From positions 1 to 39,000 of the forward strand of contig CALGRZ010000051.1 of NCBI GenBank assembly GCA_937880705.1: a stretch of DNA of 39,000 nucleotides, read 5' to 3'. The position numbers and the translations under genes are program-made. The first letter of the stretch is position 1. Each line of letters opens with the position of its first letter. Positions 18,013 through 26,251 of the stretch are shown in pieces. Under the pieces are notes generated by a model. It saw only the letters and a program-made list of their open reading frames with translations. It made no database searches and had not been told where the DNA came from. This DNA comes from an uncultured Alistipes sp. (GTDB taxonomy: Bacteria; Bacteroidota; Bacteroidia; Bacteroidales; Rikenellaceae).

Positions 18013-18044
18013 GCAATTTACACTTTTTCGGCTCATTGACCAAA
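18013..18044 (-). promoter_or_regulatory. Probable promoter of the repeat-lipoprotein unit
   Basis: On the minus strand a perfect TTTG (18044-18041) is followed by a 20-base spacer and TAAATTGC (18020-18013), which keeps the TAnnTT part of the -7 consensus but not the final TG. The spacing equals that of the two best promoters in the window. It would give a leader of about 60 bases. Confidence 0.5.
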
Positions 18045-18059
18045 AATTTTTTCGATTTT

Positions 18060-18079
18060 TTTACCTACTAACCCGACAC
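18060..18079. repeat. Copy B of a shared intergenic box
   Basis: TTTACCTACTAAC (18060-18072) followed after one or two bases by CGACACA, as in copy A at 14681. It lies 16 bases upstream of the -33 box of the repeat-lipoprotein unit and overlaps the edge of a small hairpin. Confidence 0.6.
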
Positions 18080-18170
18080 AGCATCTCGCTGTGGGTGATG
18101 GCCCCGGGGATGATTATAGGGTGGGCGGGCACGGTCTCTTGCACTGAAGCAAGGTGGCTCTTTAACTTAA
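18077..18170. other. Intergenic stretch after the riboflavin kinase gene
   Basis: Two small stems are visible: CACAGC-N5-GCTGTG (18077-18093) and CTTGC-N6-GCAAG (18138-18153), plus the palindrome CCCCGGGG near 18102-18109. None is followed by a T-run on the minus strand, so no convincing terminator can be named for the rsfS-to-riboflavin-kinase unit. Confidence 0.35.
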
Positions 18171-18527
18171 CTAACGACCGCGCTTGATGCTGTTGTAGTC
18201 GCGCATAAGCTGCTCCTTGAGGTCGCTCACCGACGAGAAACGCTTCTCGTCGCGTATCTTATGCTCGAGGCGTACCACAAGGCGTCGGCCGTAGAGGTCA
18301 CCCGAGAAGCCGATGACATGGGTCTCGAGCAGCAGCTCCTTACCACCCACCGAGGGGCGTACACCCACGTTGGACATGGCCACATAGCGCACACCGTCGA
18401 TGACCACCGACGAGCGATAAACACCACGCTCCACGTTGTAGCCCGTAAGCTCCATATTGGCCGTAGGAAAGCCCAACGCGCGACCTATCTTACGGCCATG
18501 AATAACCTCTGCTTCAATCTCAATCAT
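18171..18527 (-). CDS. Stand-alone riboflavin kinase
   Basis: A 118-residue flavokinase-domain protein that should phosphorylate riboflavin to FMN. The family motif GRALGFPTAN is near residues 16-25, followed by GVYRS, VGVRPSVGG, and LLLETHVIGFSGDLYG with the expected catalytic Glu, then IRDEKRFSSVSDLKEQL. This matches the C-terminal domain of bacterial RibF only; the N-terminal FAD synthetase (nucleotidyltransferase) domain is missing and nothing like it lies upstream, where the transporter gene ends eight bases away. Hence it is not a frameshift remnant. I start at the ATG at 18527; a TTG at 18533 is less likely. Last gene of the rsfS unit. Confidence 0.92.
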   Translation of the reverse strand: MIEIEAEVIHGRKIGRALGFPTANMELTGYNVERGVYRSSVVIDGVRYVAMSNVGVRPSVGGKELLLETHVIGFSGDLYGRRLVVRLEHKIRDEKRFSSVSDLKEQLMRDYNSIKRGR

Positions 18528-18535
18528 ACTCAACG

Positions 18536-19633
18536 CTAATTATCCATCTGCCCCGTAAAACGGCGCACAACACTATACTCCGAGAAGAACTCGCGGGCAA
18601 AGACACGCACGACGGTATAGAGCGGTATGGCAAGCAACATACCCACCATACCGGCAACCGAGCCGGCAACAAGTATCACGAGGAAGATCTCGAGCGGATG
18701 GGCCTGCACCCTCTCCGAATAGAGCGTGGGCTGCACCACGAAGTCATCGACGAGCTTCACGGTGATGACCACACCCACGATGACGATAAACGTATGGAGC
18801 ATGTCGCCATCCAGTGGCGTGACGATACCCACCAAGACCGACAACATACATCCTATGACGGGACCTGCATAGGGCACAAGGTTCATGATACCCATGATAA
18901 AGCCGATGAACAGCGCATTGTCGACCGACATGCCGAAGAGCATCAGCACCGACGATATGATGGTCATCAGCAGCGTGCTCTCCACCATCAAACCACCAAA
19001 GTAGCGCGACAGCAACTTATTTATCGAGTTCAGGGCATGGTAGACATTCGAGCGATACCTATCGGGGAAGAAGATAGCCACAAGGCTTCGAAACAGACCC
19101 TCCTCCTTGAGGAAGTAGAAGGTGATGAACGACACCGAGAAGAGGGCTATGGCCACCGACTTAAACGACGAGGCTATGCTGGCAAAGGTGCCGAGGAAGT
19201 TGATGTCGACATTCGACATCAGATAGTCGCGTATGGCCTCGGAGATGTTCACATCTTCAATACCAAAGGTGTCGTGCATCGCCCGCTGAAGGCGCATCAT
19301 GGGCTCCTCGATGCTTCCCAGCACGGCGTTCCAGTCGAGCGTGGCAAGCTCCCGCAGCTTATCGAAGACCAGAGGCAGGAAGAGTGAGCAGAAGCCTCCG
19401 CCCACAATCCATATCACAAGGAGTGTTGCTGCCGCAGCCAACCATCGCGGCACGCTGCGACCACGCAGCTTAACACCGGCAAGCAGGTTGACAAGGGGTC
19501 GGCCGACAACGGCCAACACGGCAGATAGCAACACATAGGTCACCACGTTGGAGAGGTACCACAACAAGAAGAGTATGCCACCTATCACAAGCAGTGTCAC
19601 AAGACCCTTTAATACCGTCTGACCACTCATCAT
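18536..19633 (-). CDS. AI-2E family transporter (PerM/TqsA-like permease)
   Basis: A 365-residue integral membrane protein with about eight hydrophobic segments and the usual AI-2E layout: two N-terminal helices, a PRWLAAAATLLVIWIVGG helix, a soluble middle (about 85-150), then helices including MGIMNLVPYAGPVIGCMLSVLVG and the conserved VVQPTLYSERVQAHPLEIFLVILVAG near the C-terminus. Members export diverse small solutes or act as Na+/H+ antiporters, so the AI-2 label should not be read as a substrate. Two ATGs (19633, 19630) and a GTG at 19636 are possible starts; the first ATG is used. It follows psd by 20 bases. Confidence 0.88.
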   Translation of the reverse strand: MMSGQTVLKGLVTLLVIGGILFLLWYLSNVVTYVLLSAVLAVVGRPLVNLLAGVKLRGRSVPRWLAAAATLLVIWIVGGGFCSLFLPLVFDKLRELATLDWNAVLGSIEEPMMRLQRAMHDTFGIEDVNISEAIRDYLMSNVDINFLGTFASIASSFKSVAIALFSVSFITFYFLKEEGLFRSLVAIFFPDRYRSNVYHALNSINKLLSRYFGGLMVESTLLMTIISSVLMLFGMSVDNALFIGFIMGIMNLVPYAGPVIGCMLSVLVGIVTPLDGDMLHTFIVIVGVVITVKLVDDFVVQPTLYSERVQAHPLEIFLVILVAGSVAGMVGMLLAIPLYTVVRVFAREFFSEYSVVRRFTGQMDN

Positions 19634-19653
19634 CACTCTCTTTTAGGGGTGGG

Positions 19654-20334
19654 TTACTCCTCGGTCGCACTACGACGCTTAAGGCGCGCAATGGGTGTCT
19701 GCGAGCCGATCACCGGATCGCCAATCTCAACATAGAGCTCCGAGTCCTTGGGTATGAGCACATCAACTCTCGAGCCGAACTTAATGAAGCCCAACACATC
19801 GTTCTGCTTCACGGGCTTACCCTCTGCCACATACGACACGATACGGCGGGCGATAAGGCCTGCAATCTGGCGTACAAGTATCGGGCGATCATCCTTCATG
19901 CGAACTACGGTGGTGGTGCGCTCATTCTCGGTAGACGACTTGGGATGCCATGCCACGAGGAAGCGACCGTGGTGGTGCTTGGCATACTCCACAACACCGC
20001 CCGCAGGCATCCAGTTCATGTGTACGTTGGTCACCGACATAAAGATCGAGATCTGCATCATCTCCTGCTTCAGATACTCATCCTCGTAGACAACCTCGGT
20101 GACTACCACACGGCCATCGCACGGCGAGAAGATAAGCTCGTCGTCGTGGATCTGCACACGGCGAGGCTCACGAAAGAATGCCGCCACAAAGAACCAGAAC
20201 ACGAGCAACAGTGCCGCCATAAACCAGATGAAGCCCGTCCAGCTGGTCACAAAGAAGTAGGCAAAGAGCCATATAGCGAGACATATAATGCCCGTATAGC
20301 CGATTATTTTGTATCCCTCCTTGTTAATCTTCAT
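19654..20334 (-). CDS. psd: Phosphatidylserine decarboxylase
   Basis: A 226-residue proenzyme of the short Psd type that makes phosphatidylethanolamine. Two membrane segments lie at the N-terminus (about 10-29 and 34-54), followed by SPCDGRVV and the strand block SIFMSVTNVHMNWMPAGG. The self-cleavage motif is FGSRVD with Gly187-Ser188; Ser188 should become the pyruvoyl prosthetic group, leaving a short alpha chain. It is 26 bases downstream of cdsA, so two consecutive phospholipid steps (CDP-diacylglycerol synthesis and PS decarboxylation) are encoded together; phosphatidylserine synthase is not in the window. Confidence 0.95.
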   Translation of the reverse strand: MKINKEGYKIIGYTGIICLAIWLFAYFFVTSWTGFIWFMAALLLVFWFFVAAFFREPRRVQIHDDELIFSPCDGRVVVTEVVYEDEYLKQEMMQISIFMSVTNVHMNWMPAGGVVEYAKHHHGRFLVAWHPKSSTENERTTTVVRMKDDRPILVRQIAGLIARRIVSYVAEGKPVKQNDVLGFIKFGSRVDVLIPKDSELYVEIGDPVIGSQTPIARLKRRSATEE

Positions 20335-20360
20335 ATATCGTTAGTTTTAGGTTAGTAGTC

Positions 20361-21212
20361 TTAATAGAGCATTATGGCCAGGTAGGCAAATGCGAAGGGT
20401 GAGCTTATGAGCAGTGCATCAAATCGGTCGAGCATGCCGCCATGGCCGGGCATGATGTTGCCCGAGTCCTTAACATCGGCCTCACGCTTAAACATCGACT
20501 CCACAAGGTCGCCAAGCACACCCGTGAGGGCAACCACGAAGGCTAAACCGAGCCAGAGCAGATAGCCTCCACCGACAACCTTTGCACCTATGGCACCCAC
20601 GGCCAACGCACCGACGATACCTCCGATGAAGCCCTCCCACGACTTCTTGGGCGAGATACGCTCGCAGAGGCGGTGGCGACCCATGGTAACACCCACGATA
20701 TAGGCAAAGACGTCGTTGGCCCAGACGATAAACAGATAGAAGAGGAAGGCCCACGGTGTCCATCCCCTATCGGTGAGCAGCAGCGGTATGAAGAGCATCA
20801 GCGACAGAGGCAGTGCCACATACCACACGCCGAGCAGCGTAGAGGCCACGTTGCGCAAGGGGTGCTCGCTGGCCAAAAAGAGCTCGACAATGAAGCATAG
20901 CGGTATGAGCATCACCAAGTAGAGCAGGCCGCCGAGGAACATATCCATATCGAGGCCTCGACCCGTGGCATAGCCATCGAAGAGCATGAAGGCCGACAGG
21001 AACATAACCACACCGGCAACCAGACCCACAGCATAGCGCGGTCGGCACTCCACCTTGGTGGCAATGTTGTAAAACTCCCACATGCCCACGACCATAATCA
21101 CAAAGAGCAGCAGTGCATAGGTGTAGTGGCATAACGATGCGGCAAGCACTATACCCAGCAGTACAGCACCACTTGCTGTGCGCACCAGAAAATTCTTCAG
21201 TTTATCGCTCAT
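20361..21212 (-). CDS. cdsA: Phosphatidate cytidylyltransferase CdsA
   Basis: A 283-residue multi-pass membrane enzyme that makes CDP-diacylglycerol from phosphatidate and CTP. The family signature is complete near the C-terminus: SPKKSWEGFIGG, GDLVESMFKREADVKDSG, then PGHGGMLDRFD. At least seven hydrophobic segments precede it. I start at the ATG at 21212 (MSDKLKNFLVRT), eight bases past the ftsH stop; an in-frame upstream start at 21239 would overlap ftsH by 20 bases with a non-conserved extension. It takes the product of the PlsC step encoded elsewhere in this window. Confidence 0.94.
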   Translation of the reverse strand: MSDKLKNFLVRTASGAVLLGIVLAASLCHYTYALLLFVIMVVGMWEFYNIATKVECRPRYAVGLVAGVVMFLSAFMLFDGYATGRGLDMDMFLGGLLYLVMLIPLCFIVELFLASEHPLRNVASTLLGVWYVALPLSLMLFIPLLLTDRGWTPWAFLFYLFIVWANDVFAYIVGVTMGRHRLCERISPKKSWEGFIGGIVGALAVGAIGAKVVGGGYLLWLGLAFVVALTGVLGDLVESMFKREADVKDSGNIMPGHGGMLDRFDALLISSPFAFAYLAIMLY

Positions 21213-21219
21213 AATCAGG

Positions 21220-23274
21220 TTAATTCTCGTTGTTGTCATCCTCGGCAGGTGTCGGCTCGGGTGTCAGCTCATAGCTTATCTCACCCTCGTCACACTCCAC
21301 CGTAACACCCTTTGGCTCATCCTCGCTCTTCGGCGTGGCACTCTGCTCGGCCTCGCGCTTGGCTCTCTGCTGCGCACTCTCGCCCAGCACCGCCTCGATA
21401 TCCTCGGTGAAGATGGTCTCCTTGGCGATGAGCAGGTCGGCAATGCGCTCGATATTCTCTCTCTCACGAAGGATGATATCTCGTGTGATGGCCACAGCCT
21501 CGTCGATGAGGCGACGTACCTCCTCGTCGATAAGTTCTGCCGTGCGCTCCGAGAAGGGCTTGGTAAACATATCGCGCTGACCCGCAGCATCGTAGAAGCT
21601 CACGTTACCCACCTTGGGGCTCATGCCGTAGTAGGCAACCATGGCGTAGGCCGTCTTGCTTGTGCGCTCCAAGTCGTTGATGGCACCCGTAGAGGTTATG
21701 CCCATCAGCTCCTGCTCGGCAATGCGACCACCGAGCAAGCCCGCCATCTTGTGCATGAAGTGCTCGACATTGTGGTTGGCACGCTCCTCGGGGAGGTACC
21801 ATGTAGCACCGAGCGAACGACCACGCGGGATGATGGTTATCTTGAGCACCGAGTCGCAGTTCTTCAGTCGCCACATCACCACGGCGTGTCCCGCCTCGTG
21901 TATGGCTGTCGAGCGTCGCTCGGTGGGGCTCATAGGCATATTTCTACGCTCCAAGCCGCCCACGATGCGGTCTATGGCTGCGAGGAAGTCCTCCTGTGTG
22001 ACACACTCTTTGTCGTGACGTGCCGCGATGAGTGCCGCCTCGTTACAAACATTGGCGATATCGGCACCTGCAAAGCCGGGGGTCTGCTTGGCAAGGAACT
22101 CGCGGTCGAGCCTCTTGTCGAGCTTCAGACGCTTCAGGTGCACATCAAAGATGGCCTGACGCTCCTTGACATCGGGCAGACCCACCTCGATCTGACGGTC
22201 GAAGCGTCCTGCACGCATCAACGCCTTGTCGAGAATGTCGACACGGTTTGTGGCGGCCAGCACTATCACACCGGCATTGGTCTGGAAGCCATCCATCTCG
22301 GTGAGCAGCTGGTTGAGCGTATTCTCTCGCTCGTCGTTGCCCGAGAAGCCCGAGTTCTTGCCTCGTGCACGGCCTATGGCATCAATCTCGTCGATAAAGA
22401 CAATGCAGGGGGCAACCTTCTTGGCCTGCTCGAAGAGGTCGCGCACACGCGAGGCACCCACACCCACGAACATCTCCACGAAGTCCGAACCCGAGATCGA
22501 GAGGAAGGGCACGTTGGCCTCACCTGCCACAGCCTTGGCCAGCAGCGTCTTACCCGTTCCCGGAGGGCCAACCAAAAGGGCACCCTTGGGTATCTTGGCA
22601 CCCAAGGCGCGATACTTATCCGCCCTCTTCAGGAAGTCGACAATCTCCATAATCTCAACCTTGGCCTCCTCCAGCCCTGCCACATCCTGGAAGGTGACAC
22701 GATCCTTCTTATCCTTGTCGAAGACCTGTGCGCGGGCCTTGCCCACATTCATGATGCCGTTGCCACCGCCACCTGCACCACGCGACATGCTACGCATGAT
22801 GAAGATCCACACGACGATAATCAGCAGCCAGGGCAGAAACTCCACAAGGTAGTCTACCCAGCCACGCTGCGTGCGCTCATACTTCACCGTCACCTCGGGA
22901 GCATCGACACCACGCTCTGCGGCGCGCTGCTCGGCACGCTCGATCTGCTGTGCAAAGTACTGTATGTCGCCACCCGTGTTGAAGCGTATCTGCGCACCGG
23001 TACGGGGCATATTGGCATAACGCTCATCCTGGGCAAGACTATCGATCATCTGCTCGCGGATGAATATGGTGGCATTCTCCTTGTCGCGCACGTTGATGCG
23101 CTCGACGTAACCTCTCTCCACCAACTCGGTCACCATTCGCCAATCACCATCGACGGGTCGCTCCTGGGGGCTGCCCATTAGCGAGTATCCGATGATGACA
23201 AGCATAACAAATCCCCAGAACCACATGAAGTTAAAGCGCGGTCTTATGGGGGGTGTATTTCTCTTTTCTGACAT
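21220..23274 (-). CDS. ftsH: ATP-dependent zinc metalloprotease FtsH
   Basis: A 684-residue membrane-anchored AAA+ protease. Two membrane segments (about 17-34 and 141-160) flank a periplasmic domain. The AAA module has Walker A GPPGTGKT (236-243), Walker B FIDEID (293-298), the pore motif MFVGVGA (268-274) and the [21 protein letters not shown]. The zinc site is HEAGH (459-463). The tail after about 640 is acidic and low complexity. It degrades membrane and some cytosolic proteins and in other bacteria controls lipid balance. Placement directly before cdsA and psd fits envelope homeostasis. Confidence 0.97.
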   Translation of the reverse strand: MSEKRNTPPIRPRFNFMWFWGFVMLVIIGYSLMGSPQERPVDGDWRMVTELVERGYVERINVRDKENATIFIREQMIDSLAQDERYANMPRTGAQIRFNTGGDIQYFAQQIERAEQRAAERGVDAPEVTVKYERTQRGWVDYLVEFLPWLLIIVVWIFIMRSMSRGAGGGGNGIMNVGKARAQVFDKDKKDRVTFQDVAGLEEAKVEIMEIVDFLKRADKYRALGAKIPKGALLVGPPGTGKTLLAKAVAGEANVPFLSISGSDFVEMFVGVGASRVRDLFEQAKKVAPCIVFIDEIDAIGRARGKNSGFSGNDERENTLNQLLTEMDGFQTNAGVIVLAATNRVDILDKALMRAGRFDRQIEVGLPDVKERQAIFDVHLKRLKLDKRLDREFLAKQTPGFAGADIANVCNEAALIAARHDKECVTQEDFLAAIDRIVGGLERRNMPMSPTERRSTAIHEAGHAVVMWRLKNCDSVLKITIIPRGRSLGATWYLPEERANHNVEHFMHKMAGLLGGRIAEQELMGITSTGAINDLERTSKTAYAMVAYYGMSPKVGNVSFYDAAGQRDMFTKPFSERTAELIDEEVRRLIDEAVAITRDIILRERENIERIADLLIAKETIFTEDIEAVLGESAQQRAKREAEQSATPKSEDEPKGVTVECDEGEISYELTPEPTPAEDDNNEN

Positions 23275-23373
23275 AATTTTTCGTTATTATTGATCTCTTA
23301 AGGTGTCGGCATCAGCCTCTGCGGTGGGGGGGGTACAAACCCTGCATGCTCCACCCACGCGGAGACTCAACCG

Positions 23374-23408
23374 ATAGGTCGACGAGCTCATGCGCCACCC
23401 CGACCTAT
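23374..23408 (-). terminator. Hairpin between rsfS and ftsH
   Basis: ATAGGTCG (23374-23381) pairs perfectly with CGACCTAT (23401-23408) over a 19-base loop, starting 12 bases after the rsfS stop. No T-run follows, so it may be an attenuator, processing site or RNA-stabilising stem and not a full terminator. The gap to ftsH (145 bases) is long for this otherwise compact unit and also holds a run of eight G (23326-23333, plus strand). No good promoter was seen in it. Confidence 0.45.
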
Positions 23409-23419
23409 AACCCTGCCTA

Positions 23420-23779
23420 CTACTCGAAGTTGTAGCGTTTGATAGGCGCATCGGCCCACAGCTCCTCCAAACGGTAGTAGTCGCGCAGGTCGGTCTGGAA
23501 GATATGCACGATCACATCGGTATAGTCCATCGCCACCCAAAAGGCATTCTGACGACCCTCAACGCGCACGGGCCACTCGCCCATAACCTCAAAGACCTTC
23601 TCCTCGATGCTGCCCGAGATGGCATCCACCTGGGTTGTCGAGTCGGCATGGCACACCACGAAATGCGAACATATCGCGCCATCAAAGCCCGTAAGGTCGA
23701 GCGACACAATACCCTGACCCTTCTTATCGTCAATAGCCTCAACTATCGTATTGATCAACTTATCCAAATTCTCTTCCAT
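23420..23779 (-). CDS. rsfS: Ribosome silencing factor RsfS
   Basis: A 119-residue Iojap/RsfS protein, which binds ribosomal protein L14 (uL14) and blocks subunit joining in starvation. Expected landmarks are present: VSLDLTGFDGAICSHFVVCHADSTTQVDAI, GEWPVRVEGRQNAFWVAMDYTDVIVHIF and the final FYxLE-like RDYYRLEELWADAP. Full length for the family. It leads the unit rsfS-ftsH-cdsA-psd, a common order in Bacteroidota. Its leader is about 100 bases and structured. Confidence 0.95.
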   Translation of the reverse strand: MEENLDKLINTIVEAIDDKKGQGIVSLDLTGFDGAICSHFVVCHADSTTQVDAISGSIEEKVFEVMGEWPVRVEGRQNAFWVAMDYTDVIVHIFQTDLRDYYRLEELWADAPIKRYNFE

Positions 23780-23806
23780 AGATATTCTCTTCTGTTTTTA
23801 CGCCAT

Positions 23807-23852
23807 CACCCGCTCGGCACAGGCCACCCGACGTGGCCCCGAACAGGGGGTG
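23807..23852. promoter_or_regulatory. Structured 5' leader of rsfS
   Basis: Nested complementary arms are visible: GGCCAC (23822-23827) with GTGGCC (23833-23838) around five bases, enclosed by CACCC (23807-23811) with GGGTG (23848-23852). The whole lies between the rsfS promoter and ATG. Just beyond it, on the plus strand, CGG is followed by six T. It could be a leader regulating rsfS or the whole unit; no known riboswitch class is recognised. Confidence 0.4.
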
Positions 23853-23883
23853 CGGCTTCGGTTTTTTATTATAATAAATCATG

Positions 23884-23891
23884 CAAATATA
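23884..23891 (-). promoter_or_regulatory. -7 element of the rsfS unit
   Basis: TATATTTG on the minus strand matches the TAnnTTTG consensus in an AT-rich segment. No good TTTG is found at the expected -33 position. It gives a leader of about 100 bases to the rsfS ATG. Confidence 0.6.
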
Positions 23892-23983
23892 CAAATATTT
23901 TGCAAGTTATAACGCTACCTCTCGCAAAATATGTTGTACATGCCTCTTCAGCCCCCTCTATTTTGCACCCTTTAGGGTTGAAA

Positions 23984-24002
23984 AGTGGACTATTTGACCA
24001 CT
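23984..24002 (-). terminator. Small hairpin directly after oxyR
   Basis: AGTGG (23984-23988) and CCACT (23998-24002) form a five-base stem, followed on the minus strand by TTTT. It sits one base past the oxyR stop codon. Weak, but position and short T-run fit an intrinsic terminator. Confidence 0.4.
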
Positions 24003-24003
24003 A

Positions 24004-24903
24004 TTACACACGCTGCTGATCCACACACTTGAGTATTGTCGAACGCAGTGCCTCGACGATAGACTGCTTGACGTATGTACGGCTCACGGCAAGGGCCACA
24101 CGGCGCGATGTCGCGCTCTTGGCAATCGACTTCACACGGTTGCGACGAGCCTGGGGGATGAACTCCAGAGCCATCTCCGGAATGATGGTCATACAGCTGG
24201 TACAGTCGACCATACGCATCAGCGTGTCGAGCGACCCCGACTCGAAGTAGAAGTGCGACGGAATCTCGTGAGCAGCCTGACACAGCTCGAATATCTGGTC
24301 ACGCATACAGTTACCCCTGCTCAACAGTATAAGATCCTTAAAGTCAATGTCTTCAATTCGGATATTTGATCTCTCGAAGAGGGGGTGCGAGGGCGACACA
24401 TAGGCGAAGAAGTGGTCGCTGAACAGGTCGTGCTCGGTGATACCCTCGCCGCACGTTCCGCTGGCCACCAACGCGGCATCTATCTTATCGCGCTTCAACG
24501 CCTCGATGATGTCGGCCGTCACCATCTCGTGTATCTCCAACTCTACCTTCGGGAACTCCTTGACGAAGGTGGGAATGAACTTGTGGAGCAGGTAGGGGGC
24601 GATGGTGGGGATGACGCCCAAACGCATTTTACCGGCCGTCTCGCCACGCATCTCGGCGACCGACTCACGAATATGGTTGTACGAACGCAATGTCTCGCGC
24701 GCCTGCTCGAGCACGACCTCACCCACGGCAGTGGGTATGATGGGCTTCTTGGTACGATCCAGGAGTACCGCTCCGAGCTCCTCCTCAAGGGCTTTGATCT
24801 GCATACTGAGCGACGGCTGTGTCACAAAACAGTGCTCGGCAGCGAGCGAAAAACTACCGCAGTTGGCTACCGCCATAAGGTATTCAAGTTGGATTATTGT
24901 CAT
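24004..24903 (-). CDS. oxyR: Hydrogen peroxide sensor and regulator OxyR (LysR family)
   Basis: A 299-residue LysR-type regulator. The helix-turn-helix spans about 1-60 (MTIIQLEYLMAVANCGSFSLAAEH). The redox motif GNCMRDQIFELC places cysteines at 199 and 208, the same numbers as the peroxide-sensing pair of E. coli OxyR, which supports both the call and the chosen start. Thr100 in the VIPTIAPYLL segment also matches. I start at the ATG at 24903: an in-frame TTG at 24939 lies inside the promoter -7 element. It is divergent from trpS with no catalase, ahpCF or dps gene nearby, so its targets are elsewhere. Confidence 0.95.
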   Translation of the reverse strand: MTIIQLEYLMAVANCGSFSLAAEHCFVTQPSLSMQIKALEEELGAVLLDRTKKPIIPTAVGEVVLEQARETLRSYNHIRESVAEMRGETAGKMRLGVIPTIAPYLLHKFIPTFVKEFPKVELEIHEMVTADIIEALKRDKIDAALVASGTCGEGITEHDLFSDHFFAYVSPSHPLFERSNIRIEDIDFKDLILLSRGNCMRDQIFELCQAAHEIPSHFYFESGSLDTLMRMVDCTSCMTIIPEMALEFIPQARRNRVKSIAKSATSRRVALAVSRTYVKQSIVEALRSTILKCVDQQRV

Positions 24904-24936
24904 AGCGTTATATAAGGTATTTGAGTTTGCTGACCA

Positions 24937-24944
24937 CAAAGTTA
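24937..24944 (-). promoter_or_regulatory. -7 element of oxyR
   Basis: TAACTTTG on the minus strand is an exact TAnnTTTG match 33 bases ahead of the oxyR ATG. The -33 position (24968-24965) reads GTGG, a poor match, which may mean low basal activity or dependence on an activator. Confidence 0.6.
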
Positions 24945-24970
24945 TAAAAAAAATTTATATATACCACTAT

Positions 24971-25005
24971 TTTTTATGTTTCTCACCGAATTTTTGCTAC
25001 ATTTG
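24971..25005 (+). promoter_or_regulatory. Promoter of trpS
   Basis: TACATTTG (24998-25005) matches TAnnTTTG; about 19 bases upstream TATG (24975-24978) is a three-of-four match to the -33 box in a T-rich stretch. Transcription would begin near 25012, about 55 bases before the trpS ATG. It is back-to-back with the oxyR promoter. Confidence 0.6.
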
Positions 25006-25066
25006 TCGCCTATGAGCGATACATATGCTTCGCGCATACGCACAACACGAGAAATTATTACTGACT

Positions 25067-26185
25067 ATGGGAAAGATTATACTTACGGGTGACCGCCCCA
25101 CGGGCAAGCTTCACCTTGGACACTTTGTTGGTTCGCTGAGCCGCCGCGTAGAGTTGCAGAACTCTGGCGAGTATGAGAAGATTTTTATTATGATTGCCGA
25201 CGCACAGGCCCTGACGGACAATGCCGACAACCCCGACAAGGTGCGCGAGAACATTGTGGAGGTGGCCCTCGACTACCTCTCGTGCGGCATAGACCCCTCG
25301 CGCTCGACAATATTCATCCAGTCGTATGTCGCTGAGCTTACCGAGCTGGCATTCTACTACATGAACCTTGTCACCGTACAGCGTCTACAGCGCAACCCCA
25401 CCGTCAAGGCCGAGATACAGATGCGAGGCTTTGCCGACAATGCCGCCGAGGAGGAGAACCTGCAGCGCAAGGGTACCCCCGTCGGTTTCTTCACCTACCC
25501 CATCTCACAGGCCTCGGACATCACAGCCTTCCGCGCAACCACGGTACCCGTGGGCGAGGATCAGGAGCCTATGATCGAGCAGACCCGCGAGATTGTGCAT
25601 AAGTTCAACTCGGTATATGGCCCCACGCTTGTCGAGCCCGAGATCATGCTGCCCACCAACGCCGCCTGCCTGCGTCTGCCGGGCACCGATGGCAAGGCCA
25701 AGATGTCGAAGTCGCTGGGCAACTGCATCTACCTATCGGATAGCCCCGAGGAGGTGAAGAAGAAGGTGATGAGCATGTACACCGACCCCGACCACCTGAA
25801 GGTCACCGACCCCGGTAAGGTCGAGGGCAACACCGTCTTCACCTATCTGGATGCCTTCTCGCGCCCCGAGCACTTCGAGAAGTATCTGCCCGAGTACGAG
25901 AACCTCGACGCACTGAAGGACCACTACCGCCGTGGCGGTCTGGGCGATGTGAAGTGCAAGAAGCTGCTTATCGCCGTGCTGGAGGAGCTCTTAACACCCA
26001 TCCGCGAGCGTCGCAAGCACTATGAGCAGAACATCGAGGAGGTCTACGAAATTCTGCGTCGTGGCTCGGAGCGTGCCCGTGAGGAGGCCGCCTCAACACT
26101 TGCCGACGTGCGTCGCGCCATGCGCATCAACTACTTCGAGGATGAGGAGCTCATAGCTCGTCAGGCCGCCGAGTATAGAAAATAG
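25067..26185 (+). CDS. trpS: Tryptophanyl-tRNA synthetase
   Basis: A 372-residue class I synthetase charging tRNA-Trp. The signatures are [14 protein letters not shown] (HIGH-type motif HLGH, residues 16-19) and KMSKS at 212-216; the tryptophan-pocket region shows [14 protein letters not shown]. Length is slightly above the usual 330-350, with an insertion around residues 115-140. I start at the ATG at 25067 because TrpS proteins begin just ahead of the ILTGDRPTG strand; an upstream ATG at 25025 would add 14 unrelated residues. It stands alone in a divergent arrangement with oxyR. Confidence 0.95.
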   Translation: MGKIILTGDRPTGKLHLGHFVGSLSRRVELQNSGEYEKIFIMIADAQALTDNADNPDKVRENIVEVALDYLSCGIDPSRSTIFIQSYVAELTELAFYYMNLVTVQRLQRNPTVKAEIQMRGFADNAAEEENLQRKGTPVGFFTYPISQASDITAFRATTVPVGEDQEPMIEQTREIVHKFNSVYGPTLVEPEIMLPTNAACLRLPGTDGKAKMSKSLGNCIYLSDSPEEVKKKVMSMYTDPDHLKVTDPGKVEGNTVFTYLDAFSRPEHFEKYLPEYENLDALKDHYRRGGLGDVKCKKLLIAVLEELLTPIRERRKHYEQNIEEVYEILRRGSERAREEAASTLADVRRAMRINYFEDEELIARQAAEYRK

Positions 26186-26208
26186 TAACACCGAAGCGTA
26201 ATAAGTCA

Positions 26209-26233
26209 GGGTGTAGACCATCGCCATACACCC
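26209..26233 (+). terminator. Weak hairpin between trpS and the ClC gene
   Basis: GGGTGTA (26209-26215) pairs perfectly with TACACCC (26227-26233) around an 11-base loop, 24 bases after the trpS stop. No T-run follows. The 66-base gap shows no clear promoter for the next gene, so this may be a leaky stem inside a shared transcript. Confidence 0.35.
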
Positions 26234-26251
26234 GCAACGACCAAGCTATAG

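Noticed and set aside
18171..18620. Frameshifted full-length RibF
   Set aside because: The reading frames upstream belong to the complete AI-2E transporter; no FAD synthetase motif is found in any frame.
21178..23181. A 667-codon plus-strand open frame opposite ftsH
   Set aside because: Antisense to an intact ftsH with all catalytic motifs; Leu/His/Arg-rich composition typical of a reverse-strand shadow.
24904..25066. T-box or trp attenuator ahead of trpS
   Set aside because: The leader is only about 55 bases, with no specifier loop, terminator/antiterminator pair or Trp-rich leader peptide.
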